A DNA stretch of 64,000 nt from positions 2,027-66,026 of the forward strand of contig JAKVCR010000019.1 in the NCBI GenBank assembly GCA_022448985.1, given 5' to 3'. This DNA is from Roseibacillus sp. GTDB lineage: Bacteria; Verrucomicrobiota; Verrucomicrobiia; Verrucomicrobiales; Akkermansiaceae. A program made the translations under genes and the position numbers. The notes below the pieces were generated by a model. That model did no database searches. It saw only the letters and a program-made list of their open reading frames with translations, and was not told where the DNA came from. Below are positions 37,401-45,300 of the stretch, piece by piece (the first letter of the stretch is position 1; each line of letters starts with the position of its first letter).

Positions 37401-37572
37401 GCGTCGATCCGCCGAGAATCCAGATCCGGGAAGCGGACCCTATGGATTTTGAAAGAAGGGCCGCCAGGAAGGCATGGGCGGGAGCCTCGACCGGACCGAG
37501 GGTCAGCGGACGATCTCCGCCGCGACTCGCGACCAGTTGGTCGAAGGCACAGTGGTGCCGGGCGAAATCCAA
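34432..37572 (-). CDS. mfd: Transcription-repair coupling factor Mfd
   Basis: 1,046 residues, somewhat shorter than the 1,148 of E. coli Mfd. The N-terminal UvrB-like module contains FARRGGILDVFPIQARVPLR. The RNA polymerase-interaction domain starts at VVHADYGIGRYRGL (about 395). The helicase motor has Walker A CGDVGFGKTEVAIRAAFK (about 538), VDEEQRFGVRHKEQ (about 640) and the TRG-type segment GRVGRATRRAYAIL. A C-terminal D7 domain follows. Mfd removes stalled RNA polymerase and recruits UvrA to damage. The gene overlaps the SurA-like gene by 4 bases and is divergent from the amidase gene. Confidence 0.96.
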   Translation of the reverse strand: MDFARHHCAFDQLVASRGGDRPLTLGPVEAPAHAFLAALLSKSIGSASRIWILGGSTRHRERVATELRGWQIDAITLPDPAPEDFEMELCDPERDAERLTAFQCLREHPKDGPAVALASAEVFAHSAPCPDEFDSSFLHLQVESECDPDELKETLLKVGLEEVAQVHARQQFARRGGILDVFPIQARVPLRIEFFDRMIESIREFDLDSQTSIRRLDDAEIVLSPPALDRHLADWFQDNDTVLALEDGIEDADIVLTDDPAVSDSNLEAYGTPFAHFDAGDFILHEAQQSTVFHHINDWLAGGWTVCVAAATEGERERFRELSGTHLPVTGCNFLDLAIPEGFVLRSAKLAVLSLAELLGRYHTSVRPTRLQRLEKVRSHSAATELDQLNEDDLVVHADYGIGRYRGLSQNEEGEEELSIEYRDGSSLHVPIEQSYLVSRYVGVGGKAPLLSRLGDGRWSKVRKSAEAAIMDYAARLLRTHAERESQQGHAHPADTRWMWEFENSFPFTETPDQIRAISETKADMESSQPMDRLICGDVGFGKTEVAIRAAFKAVTGGSQVAILVPTTVLAEQHWRTFRERMSEFPIRIELLSRFRKPSEIAETIKGIAHGSVDIVIGTHRLLSGDVSFQNLGLAIVDEEQRFGVRHKEQFKERFCQIDLLTLSATPIPRTLYFSLMGVRDMSTIDTAPPDRIPVHTSVCAYDERVIRDSVRRELEREGQVFFLHNRVQSIEMVRKRLQELVPEARILVGHGQMARDDLEEVMHTFVDGKADVLLSTTIIESGIDIPNANTILIDRADRFGLADLYQLRGRVGRATRRAYAILMLPRDQISTGDAKKRVSAIKQYTALGSGFKIAMRDLEIRGAGNLLGTRQSGHIAAVGFDLYCQLLRQSVERLSGRTVRRRTDVVLRADFLSFSESRYEDSDKEQLPVYIPAGYITDSKSRLAAYRELASLAGQDELRSYEERLRDRFGQIPAPARNLIQVSRLRLEAAAAGAEMVEIRGDRLMVQRNGGYLMINNRHFPRLRSTDSSRMLSEAVEWLESLNPP

Positions 37573-37702
37573 GACTTCCGCCGGGGAGTTTATTGCAGGA
37601 ACTGAGGAATCGGAGCTGATTCGGACACGACAGAGACAGGTGGCACGAGAGGAGGCAACTTAGATCTTCACAAATGTGAATAATCCGTTAGTATGTTGAT
37701 AA

Positions 37703-37717
37703 CCTGTAAATAACAGG
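37703..37717 (+). promoter_or_regulatory. Short inverted repeat at the amidase ribosome binding site
   Basis: CCTGT (37703-37707), a 5-base AT loop and ACAGG (37713-37717) form a perfect inverted repeat. The ACAGG(A) arm is the likely Shine-Dalgarno for the amidase start at 37728, so a hairpin could hide it. The arms are only 5 bp, so this may be chance. The surrounding 155 bases between mfd and the amidase are unusually AT-rich and probably hold both divergent promoters. Confidence 0.3.
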
Positions 37718-37727
37718 AAAACTACCT

Positions 37728-38552
37728 ATGGGGAATTCCCTCAATTATTCACTCAGCGGAACTGTTGCAATAGCCTCGTTCTTGGTCTTGGGGTGTTCTG
37801 GAACCGAAAGCGGGAAATTCAGTAGCCGGGGTGCGGGCTACGCAGGGGGAGGCTTTTATGGTAGTTTGCAGAATTATTACCGGGCGGGGCACCATGGATC
37901 CCAGCCGGTCAAGGTGACGCCCAACCGCTCCTACCAAAACGTGTCTGTGACCGCGCCCGCTCCGGTTCCAGGCAAGTTGCCTCTCTCGCTCCTTGGCGAG
38001 GTCAGGGTACACAAGGACTACCTCCCCAGAAGTGCGCGGGGACGCCGAGGCCAGAGTTCCATGCGTCCGCGCTATATTACCATCCACAGTACGCAGAATT
38101 GGAGCAGGGGTGCCGATCCCTGGCGGCACTCGCTGGCCCTCAAGGGCAGCAAGCTTGGGAGTCTCGCGTGGCACTACACTGTTGATGAGAATGTAGCGGT
38201 GCAGCATTTGCCAACCAATATCACTGGACGGCATGCGGACCTGAATGGACCGGGTAACAAGTACTCGATCGGGATCGAGATGTGTGAGCATCGGGGTAAC
38301 AGCCGGACCCGTACGGTTGATCGGACTGCCAAGTTGGCGGCTTATCTGATGTACAAGTATGACATTCCGCTTTCCAAGGTAGTGCCGCATTACCACTGGC
38401 CGCGTCGCGGGATGAGCCCGGCACACAAGAACTGTCCGCATTTCCTGCTCGATAACGGAAGGCCCGGTCGGAAGTGGCGTGGGTTTCAGGCGAAGGTGAA
38501 GAGGTATCACGACCTGATCACTACTCAGGGTCCAGCCTACGCGAGTCGGTGA
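37728..38552 (+). CDS. Lipoprotein N-acetylmuramoyl-L-alanine amidase (Amidase_2)
   Basis: 274 residues. The N-terminus has a lipoprotein-like signal ending FLVLGC, with Cys about residue 23. A Gly/Tyr-rich linker to about residue 110 leads into an Amidase_2/PGRP domain: RPRYITIHST with the first zinc His, LAWHYTVDENVAVQHLP, KYSIGIEMCEHRG, VVPHYHWPRRGMSPAHKNCP with the second His and the Cys ligand. It cleaves the bond between N-acetylmuramic acid and L-alanine in peptidoglycan, probably for cell-wall turnover at the periplasmic face of a membrane. AACAGGA lies about 10 bases upstream of the ATG. It is divergent from mfd. Confidence 0.87.
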   Translation: MGNSLNYSLSGTVAIASFLVLGCSGTESGKFSSRGAGYAGGGFYGSLQNYYRAGHHGSQPVKVTPNRSYQNVSVTAPAPVPGKLPLSLLGEVRVHKDYLPRSARGRRGQSSMRPRYITIHSTQNWSRGADPWRHSLALKGSKLGSLAWHYTVDENVAVQHLPTNITGRHADLNGPGNKYSIGIEMCEHRGNSRTRTVDRTAKLAAYLMYKYDIPLSKVVPHYHWPRRGMSPAHKNCPHFLLDNGRPGRKWRGFQAKVKRYHDLITTQGPAYASR

Positions 38553-38652
38553 GGCATCCACACCTGCCCGGCTAAAAGTCTCGCACTTGTTGTGCATCTC
38601 CGGGAGAAATGAGATTGCTTCTAAACATCTGACCTTCCTCCCGGCCTGTTCC

Positions 38653-39000
38653 GTGTCCAAGAAACCGCGCTATCACTATGTCTGTCAGCGCTGCACTGCG
38701 TGTTGCAAGTGGGAGGGGGATGTGGAAGTAGAGGACGACGAGATCACGAAGATTGCGTCTTTTCTGGGCCTGAAAGAGCACGAATTTATCCAGGAATTCA
38801 CGCGGATCCGTGCGAATCGGAGCGGGTTGGCCCTCATCGACAAGGAATCAAGCACGGAGTGCATCATGCTGGAGGGAGACGAATGCCGCATTCACGACGT
38901 GAAGCCGGTTCAGTGCAGGGGCTTTCCCAATGTGTGGAATTTTCCTGGCTGGAAGGAAGAGTGTCAGGCGGTTGCGGTGCCGCTCAGGGGAGAGGCCTGA
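38653..39000 (+). CDS. YkgJ-type cysteine-cluster protein
   Basis: The protein has about 115 residues if GTG 38653 is the start, which places SKKPRYHYVCQRCTACCKW at the N-terminus as in YkgJ/Fe-S or zinc-binding relatives; TTG 38587 would add 22 residues with no sign of selection. The cysteine cluster CQRCTACC, a later CIMLEGDECRIHD and VQCRGFPN fit the family pattern (PF03692). The family probably binds a metal or Fe-S cluster; its biochemical function is unknown. It follows the amidase by 100 bases in the same direction. Confidence 0.75.
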   Translation: MSKKPRYHYVCQRCTACCKWEGDVEVEDDEITKIASFLGLKEHEFIQEFTRIRANRSGLALIDKESSTECIMLEGDECRIHDVKPVQCRGFPNVWNFPGWKEECQAVAVPLRGEA

Positions 39001-39054
39001 CCCGCCGGGCCCAATGACAGGCTGCAGGGGCGTAGTCTTGTCGTCTTACCCTGT

Positions 39055-40206
39055 TTACCTTCCGGTGCCCGGGTTGCCAGTTGCTGGCGGATTGGGGTTG
39101 CCTTGATCCCCGGGTGGCCTCGAGTGCGAGCGGAGCCAATGCATGGCCTCAATTTCTCCGAGCACCTGAACCCGCAAGGTGTAGCCTTCGACCAGATCTG
39201 GTGAGTTGCGGAGTAGCTCAAGGGGTTCGATGGTATGGGCTTCCCGGATTTCTCGCTTGCGCTGGTCATGCGACTGCTGGAAGTGCCGGGCGTCAATCCC
39301 TTCGATCGGCAGAGAGGCGCCCTCGGGAAGGTTCTTGTAGGCGTTGTTCTGGATGGCAAGGCCGACTAATTCCGAAATAGTGGAGGTTGGTTTTGATGCT
39401 TCTGCAAGGCGCAGTCCCAGGGCGGCATTCTGCTCTCTCAGGATGGCCGCTATCCCGGGAGGTGCGGCCTGCGCATGCGTCAACAGGCTTCGGCTAAGGG
39501 TAAGAAGTTGGTGGATGTGTGGCAACTGGGCGTTCCATGTACTGTAGAGCGAGGCGCCGCCGGGGCTGCTGCCGGTTGCCCGAAGGGCATCAGTCACAGC
39601 CATCATGGATTCAGAGGTGAAGCTCTGAAAGCCTTCCTGATCGTGGGCCCGCTCAAGTGATGAAAGAGCAGAATCGATTTGCCCGGATTCCCAGTCGAGG
39701 CTGGCGATGAGGTAGGACGCGAGGGAATTATCCGGTTGCAGGTCCTGGAGTTGCCGGGCCCAGGACAGACGATCAGAGGGGGAAAAGTCATCGCGGGAGG
39801 CGAGGGTGAAGAGGACGTGAGGATTGGAAGGCTCCCTCTCAAGGGCGGCCCTGAGAAGTCCGGCATCCTGAAGGATAAAGCCGGCCGCTAGATACGCCTC
39901 AGCGGAGTGCTTGCGAGTGCTGAGGTATTCCTCCAGCTCCCTGCGGGATGGAACCTTCATCCCGGCCTCTTCGAGGAACTTCAGCAGGGCTTTCTCCGTG
40001 AAGGCGTCGTCTCCGCCGTCCTGGAGGGAGAGGGGGTCAGCCGGAGACAAGGCGGGAGGCCGGTATGATTTGCGGGGGGGTGGGCCGGAGTGGCCGGGAC
40101 GCACGCTGTCTGTGGAGCTCTGGCCGTCATTCGCGGGAATGAGGAGGAAGAGGCAGAGTCCACCCGCGAGGGCCGCAGCAAGATGGGTAACCAGAGGCCT
40201 AGTCAT
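39055..40206 (-). CDS. Membrane-anchored TPR-like protein of unknown function
   Basis: 383 residues. One N-terminal hydrophobic helix (LAAALAGGLCLFLLIPAN) is followed by a Pro/Ser-rich linker and a helical domain with repeated pairs, such as SAEAYLAAGFILQDAGLLRA, DNSLASYLIASLDWESGQI and LEREPSNPHVLFTLA, that look like TPRs. The C-terminus ends with an Asn/Pro/Gly-rich tail (QGNPNPPATGNPGTG). It lies 8 bases downstream of the M48 protease gene on the same strand, so the two form an operon and may act together on envelope proteins. No enzyme motif is seen. Confidence 0.65.
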   Translation of the reverse strand: MTRPLVTHLAAALAGGLCLFLLIPANDGQSSTDSVRPGHSGPPPRKSYRPPALSPADPLSLQDGGDDAFTEKALLKFLEEAGMKVPSRRELEEYLSTRKHSAEAYLAAGFILQDAGLLRAALEREPSNPHVLFTLASRDDFSPSDRLSWARQLQDLQPDNSLASYLIASLDWESGQIDSALSSLERAHDQEGFQSFTSESMMAVTDALRATGSSPGGASLYSTWNAQLPHIHQLLTLSRSLLTHAQAAPPGIAAILREQNAALGLRLAEASKPTSTISELVGLAIQNNAYKNLPEGASLPIEGIDARHFQQSHDQRKREIREAHTIEPLELLRNSPDLVEGYTLRVQVLGEIEAMHWLRSHSRPPGDQGNPNPPATGNPGTGR

Positions 40207-40214
40207 GGGGTTGG

Positions 40215-41495
40215 TTACAATGTCAGCTTCCGGAGGGCATTGATCCGGACAAGAACGGGCGGGTGGGAATAATCGAGGATGACCCGGAACCGGTGGGGAG
40301 TGAGGTTGGAGAGATTATCGGCGGAGAGTTTCTTCAGGGCGGTGATCAGGTGATCCGAGGTCTTCTGCACCTCGGCGGCGTAGGCATCGGCCTCAAACTC
40401 ATGCTTGCGAGACCAGGCGTTGAGAAGGATTCCCAGGAAGCGACTGACCGGGCTGAAGAGAATACCGAAGAAGATAAGTCCGGCATGTGGCGAGATGTTG
40501 TCGACTGAGATGCCGAAGGCGGCAAAGAGTTGCTGCGCGAAGCTGCTTTCAGGGTCGACGATGTGACCGAGAAGGTAGAAGAGAATGCCGAACTGAGCGA
40601 TGGAAAGGACAATGCGCTGGATGATGTGCTTGCGCTTGAAGTGTCCGATCTCGTGGGCCAGGACGGCTACCAATTCCTCGGTGGAGTGGTTTTCAACCAG
40701 GGTATCGTAAAGGGCGATCTTCTTGTTCTTGCCGAATCCCATGAAGAAGGCGTTGGACTTGGCAGAACGCCTCGAGCCGTCCATGACCGTGATTTCAGTC
40801 AGGGGGAAATCACATTCCTCCGCCATCCGGTAGATTGCATCCTTCAGTCCGCCGTCCTCCATCGGTTCAAACTTGTTGAAGAGTGGCATGATGAGGGAGG
40901 GAGCGAGATAGGTGACGATCAGGACAAAGGCGCTGAAGGTGACCCAGGCCCAGAACCAGGCTTGTGGGACATGATGAAAGATGAGGAGAATGCCGGCGAG
41001 GAGAGGCGCGCCGATGAGGGTCATGAGGGCAATCGATTTGACCTGATCGAGGACGAACGTGCCACGTGTGGTCTTGTTGAATCCGAACCGCTCTTCGAGG
41101 ACAAAGGTATCGTAGATAGTGAAGGGAAGGTTGAGGAGGTAGTTTCCCAGGAGGAGAGTAAACACGTAGGCCAAGCCGGTAGCGACCTTTCCGAAGGCGC
41201 CCTCTCCGAACCCCAGGCCGCGTGTCCAGGAATCAAGCCAGCTGAATCCACCAAGGAACCAGAACACGAGGAGGATCGTTAGAGAGGCGATGGAGGAGAT
41301 GACCCCAAAGCGGGAATTGGCCCGGGTGTATTCCTGGGATTTTGCGTATTTTTCCGGGTTGTAGACATCGGAGAATTCGGTGGGTAACTCCGGTTTGAGG
41401 GAGCCCAGGTTGAGCAGGGTGGCCAGGAAGTCGAGGTTCCAGAGAAGAAGGAGTGCGACCAGGAGTAGAATGGCGATGGTGTTGAACTCGGGCAT
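40215..41495 (-). CDS. M48 Ste24-type (CAAX-like) membrane metalloprotease
   Basis: From ATG 41495 about 426 residues (MPEFNTIAILLLVALLLLWN), with seven or so membrane helices. The zinc site AVLAHEIGHFKRKH has the HExxH motif (HEIGH), and the third ligand lies in EFEADAYA. An NAFFMGFGKNKKIALYDTL stretch matches the Ste24 family. In bacteria these enzymes are thought to clear abnormal membrane proteins; no prenylated CAAX substrate is expected. It is transcribed ahead of the TPR-like gene and divergent from a small lipoprotein gene. An upstream GTG (41543) would add 16 residues and is less likely. Confidence 0.9.
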   Translation of the reverse strand: MPEFNTIAILLLVALLLLWNLDFLATLLNLGSLKPELPTEFSDVYNPEKYAKSQEYTRANSRFGVISSIASLTILLVFWFLGGFSWLDSWTRGLGFGEGAFGKVATGLAYVFTLLLGNYLLNLPFTIYDTFVLEERFGFNKTTRGTFVLDQVKSIALMTLIGAPLLAGILLIFHHVPQAWFWAWVTFSAFVLIVTYLAPSLIMPLFNKFEPMEDGGLKDAIYRMAEECDFPLTEITVMDGSRRSAKSNAFFMGFGKNKKIALYDTLVENHSTEELVAVLAHEIGHFKRKHIIQRIVLSIAQFGILFYLLGHIVDPESSFAQQLFAAFGISVDNISPHAGLIFFGILFSPVSRFLGILLNAWSRKHEFEADAYAAEVQKTSDHLITALKKLSADNLSNLTPHRFRVILDYSHPPVLVRINALRKLTL

Positions 41496-41652
41496 GGCTG
41501 GATGAGATCTTCTCTCGGGGTTTACCTTCGGCAAGCTGTCCACGGAAGAACAGGTAAAAACGTCGTGACTCAGTTGGTGGGGAATGACAATGCTTTTCCC
41601 GATGTCGAGATGGAGACTGAGGACTGGAGCAGGATGGAAGAGGTGTTCACAG

Positions 41653-42243
41653 ATGGTGTGGACAATGGGTTTCGGCTTGCTCTGTGCGTCTTGTGGGCAT
41701 GTTCTGACAGATCGTTCATCCTACCGGGGGGAGCAGGGCGTGGAAGTCAACCGGGCCCTGGTGCGCAGTGCGGTCAAGCCGCTCGGAGGAACTTCCGGGT
41801 TTGCGCTGTCGGCAGGCGTTTATACGGCGGGGTCGGGAACGCTTGACGGACCTTTTCTCTGGAGGATCGAGGCGGAGGGAGACGACGGTTACCACAGGGG
41901 CCTGACCGTGCACCGGGTGAAGGTGGAAACGAAGATTACCCAACGGAAGGAATGGTATCCCCAGAACTTGCTGGGAAAGACGGTTGAGTTTCATCCCGTG
42001 AAAGGCAGTCCGGGCGAAGTATTCGCGCAGTACCAGATTCCGGGTGAGCTTGAAGTGTTTCCGGATGAGGATGGGGAGATCACCATCATTGTTGATCTCA
42101 CGATCCGCACGGCCGAGGAGAGAGTCCGGAAGATGGTGCGTTTCCGGATGGCCCCGCGGCAGAGCCGGGATCTTGAATTTATCTTTCTGCCTGCCGAAAT
42201 CGTGAGAGGTAATACGATGAACCCAAGGGCCTGGGGTTGGTAA
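41653..42243 (+). CDS. Small lipoprotein of unknown function
   Basis: From ATG 41653 the protein has about 196 residues: MVWTMGFGLLCASCGHVLTD carries a lipobox-like LCASC, giving a lipid-anchored Cys at about 14. GAAGAGG about 9 bases upstream supports this start over the longer frame from 41584. The mature part is beta-rich (DGPFLWRIEAEGDDGYHRGL, TVEFHPVKGSPGEVFAQYQI, GEITIIVDLTIRTAEERVRK) and has no motif I recognise. It is divergent from the M48 protease gene. Confidence 0.65.
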   Translation: MVWTMGFGLLCASCGHVLTDRSSYRGEQGVEVNRALVRSAVKPLGGTSGFALSAGVYTAGSGTLDGPFLWRIEAEGDDGYHRGLTVHRVKVETKITQRKEWYPQNLLGKTVEFHPVKGSPGEVFAQYQIPGELEVFPDEDGEITIIVDLTIRTAEERVRKMVRFRMAPRQSRDLEFIFLPAEIVRGNTMNPRAWGW

Positions 42244-42317
42244 CCCGGGAGGGGGAGGAGAGGGGGGATTTCCCGGGTATGGGATATTTCCTGCGGTTAC
42301 TTAGGCGAACCCGCGCA

Positions 42318-42347
42318 TTGACCGTTAGCGGTATGCAGGTCTAGGGT
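42318..42347 (+). promoter_or_regulatory. Possible sigma-70-type promoter for the giant surface protein
   Basis: TTGACC (42318-42323) and TAGGGT (42342-42347) lie 18 bases apart and 50 bases upstream of the start codon. Both boxes match only moderately, so the call is tentative. Confidence 0.3.
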
Positions 42348-42397
42348 TAAATTCACACCCCCCGGATAGTTTCGCTCCTTCCCTCCTTGTGCTCCCG

Positions 42398-45300
42398 ATG
42401 GAGAATTCCAACCCATCTTCCTCTCGCTCCTGGATCCCAGTCAGGGGCGGATCGGCCTTTCTCGGTCTGCTATTTGTAGTTACGGGTTTTGCAGACCCAG
42501 TAGCAGTGGATGACCGCTACGATGCTACTGAGGATCTCGTGCTGAATACCCAGTCCGGACCGATTATTTCCGTGGACTTCGACACAAATTCGGGAGGAGT
42601 TGTTCCGGTTTTTGATGGTGACTGGGATTACCTCGATGCGTTGGAGAATCAGATCGGAGCGAACGACAGTTATCCGGTGGATGATGCCGGGAGGTCCTGG
42701 AACAGTGTAGACTTTGAGGTCGGGTCATCGAGCATTGGTCCCTGGTTGTCGGGGGCACTTCCCTTGCAGGGTGGAATTGTCCAGGCTTTTCCAGCGATTA
42801 CTCCCAATCTTCTTAGGGGGATCGGAGATGGTCCCAACGGGCAGAATACAGTTACGACCTATCTCTTTCGGAACACCTTCGTTCTCACTCCGGAGGACGC
42901 CGCCAGGGAAAACTGGATTGCCAATCTGGCGGTGGACGATGGCTGCGTCATTTATATCAACGGAGTGGAGGCGGGATCGATCTTCATGCCGGGCACTGCG
43001 ATCGATTCCAATACCTTTGCGAGGAACGGCAATGAGTCGACCTATAACGATGTGGAACTGGACGTGGCCGGTGTGCTGGTGGCCGGAACAAATACCATTG
43101 CGGTTGAGGTTCATCAGGGGAGTCTCGGGAGTTCTGACGCTGGACTGGATATCAGCCTGCAGGGTGGCGGAGGATTGGCGGGAGGGTTCGTATTCCTGGA
43201 TGATGCCTTCGGGACGGATCAACCGGAGTACGCGGCCGGGATTCTCGATCCGTCCGGCGGGTTTTCCGGAGCAGGATTACAGGTGACGATTGGCGGGCTC
43301 GATAACCGGACTGTGGCAGGTCCTTATGCGACCTCGGGCGCCTTCACCCAGAGTTTTACCCTGGCGGCGGCCGCTACCCTGGAGGTCAGCTTGCGCTACC
43401 GCTTGATTAATACCGAGCCACTTGAGGCCAGCGAGTTCGGAGAAGCGATTCTGGAGATTGATGGCGTTCGCTATGGTGATGACACGAACAACTCTCTGGT
43501 TCACATCAACAACGGGGGGGATTCTGACTGGCAATCTGCGAGCTTCAGCGTGTCCTTACAGGCCGGGAATCACACGTTCTCCCTGGGTGCATACAGTGAT
43601 GGCACCAGTCGACCCAATGAAGAGATCCGGGCATACTTCGACGAGGTTTTCGTCACGCAGGGGGCTGACAGCAGCGGGGGAGTCATGGAGAACGACACGG
43701 TTGGAGAGAATGCATCTGCTGGGGTGGTGCGCCCGCCGGTGCATGGGGTGGTGAACATGGCTCCGGATGGGGTGTTCCTGTACACCCCGGCGGTTAATTT
43801 CTTTGGCACGGACAGTTTTACCTACGCAGTAACGGACGAGGACGGAACCTCGGAACCAGCCACTGTGATAATAGAGGTGCAGCCCGTTAACGATCCGCCG
43901 ATTGCGGTTCCTGAGACGTATAGCGTTGCTGAAGACGGATCGCTTAACGTGAGCATTCCCGGGGAAGGGGTGCTTGACAATGACAGTGACCTGGAGAGTG
44001 AGGATTTGAGTGCTATCCGGGAAGAAGACGTAGAGCATGGGTCGCTGACCCTGAGTTCGAATGGAACTTTTACTTATACGCCTGATGAGGATTACTTCGG
44101 CACGGATAGTTTCAGTTACCGCGCCAGCGATGGATCTCTGCAGTCCGGGGTGACGGTGGTAACTCTGACAGTAGAGCCGCGTCCGGATGCCCCGGTCACG
44201 CAGGATGACAGTTACGTGGCTCTGGAAAACGAAGTTCTTGAAGTGATTGTGACAGGGGGCGCAGTGGGAGGCGCTGAAACGGTGGTGCCTTATGGAGCGA
44301 ACTGGAGGTTCAACGACACGGGCACGGACCTGGGTGATGCGTGGCGAGATCCCGGCTACAACGACTCACAATGGGAAAGTGGCCCAGCTGAACTGGGATA
44401 TGGCGACGGAGACGAGGATACCGAGGTTGGTTTTGGTGGGAATCGCAATGACAAGCATCCCACCACGTATTTCCGCCGCACCTTCACGGTCGAGGATGCG
44501 GATGCGATCGTGAGCGCCACCTGCCGGGTTTTTCGCGATGACGGGATCGTGGTCTTTCTCAATGGAACGCAGATCGGGATCGACAATATAGATGCCGATC
44601 CATCCTACGACGATTTTGCCCAGCAGAGTGTGGTAGATGACGGCAATCTCGAGATTGTTCTTCCTCCCGTCTCGCCCGCCCTTTTCGTGGGGGGGGATAA
44701 CACCCTTGCAGTGGAGATTCACCAGGCCGACCGGGGAAGTTCGGACCTTAGCTTCAACTTGGAACTGGAAATCGTGCGCGATGCCAAGAACGGACTACTG
44801 GACAACGATGCTGATCTCGACGGGGTGGGTCTGACGGCCACCGTGGAAAGCGGTCCAACTCATGGGTCAATCGTTCTCAATGCGAACGGGACGTTTTTCT
44901 ACACGCCAGAGCTCAATTTCGAGGGGGAGGATAGTTTTGTCTATCGCGCCAGCAACGGTGCGGCCAGTTCGCTGGGGGTGGTGACTATTAATGTCCTGCC
45001 GGGGCTCAATGACATTCCCGAAACGCAGCCTGATACCTACTCGCCGGGGGAAGACTCGGAATATGTTCGTAACGCCAGCCAGGGAGTCCTGATGAATGAC
45101 GTGGATCCTGATGAGGATGAACTGACTGCGACCCTGGTCAGTTCTACCCTGCACGGGGTGCTCCACTTCAATGGAGACGGATCATTCAGCTATCTGCCGA
45201 CCCGCAATTATTTCGGGCCAGACTCCTTCACCTACACGGCCTCGGACGGCAAGTCAGTTTCCCCGGTGGAAACCGTTACCCTGAATGTGATCAACGTGGA

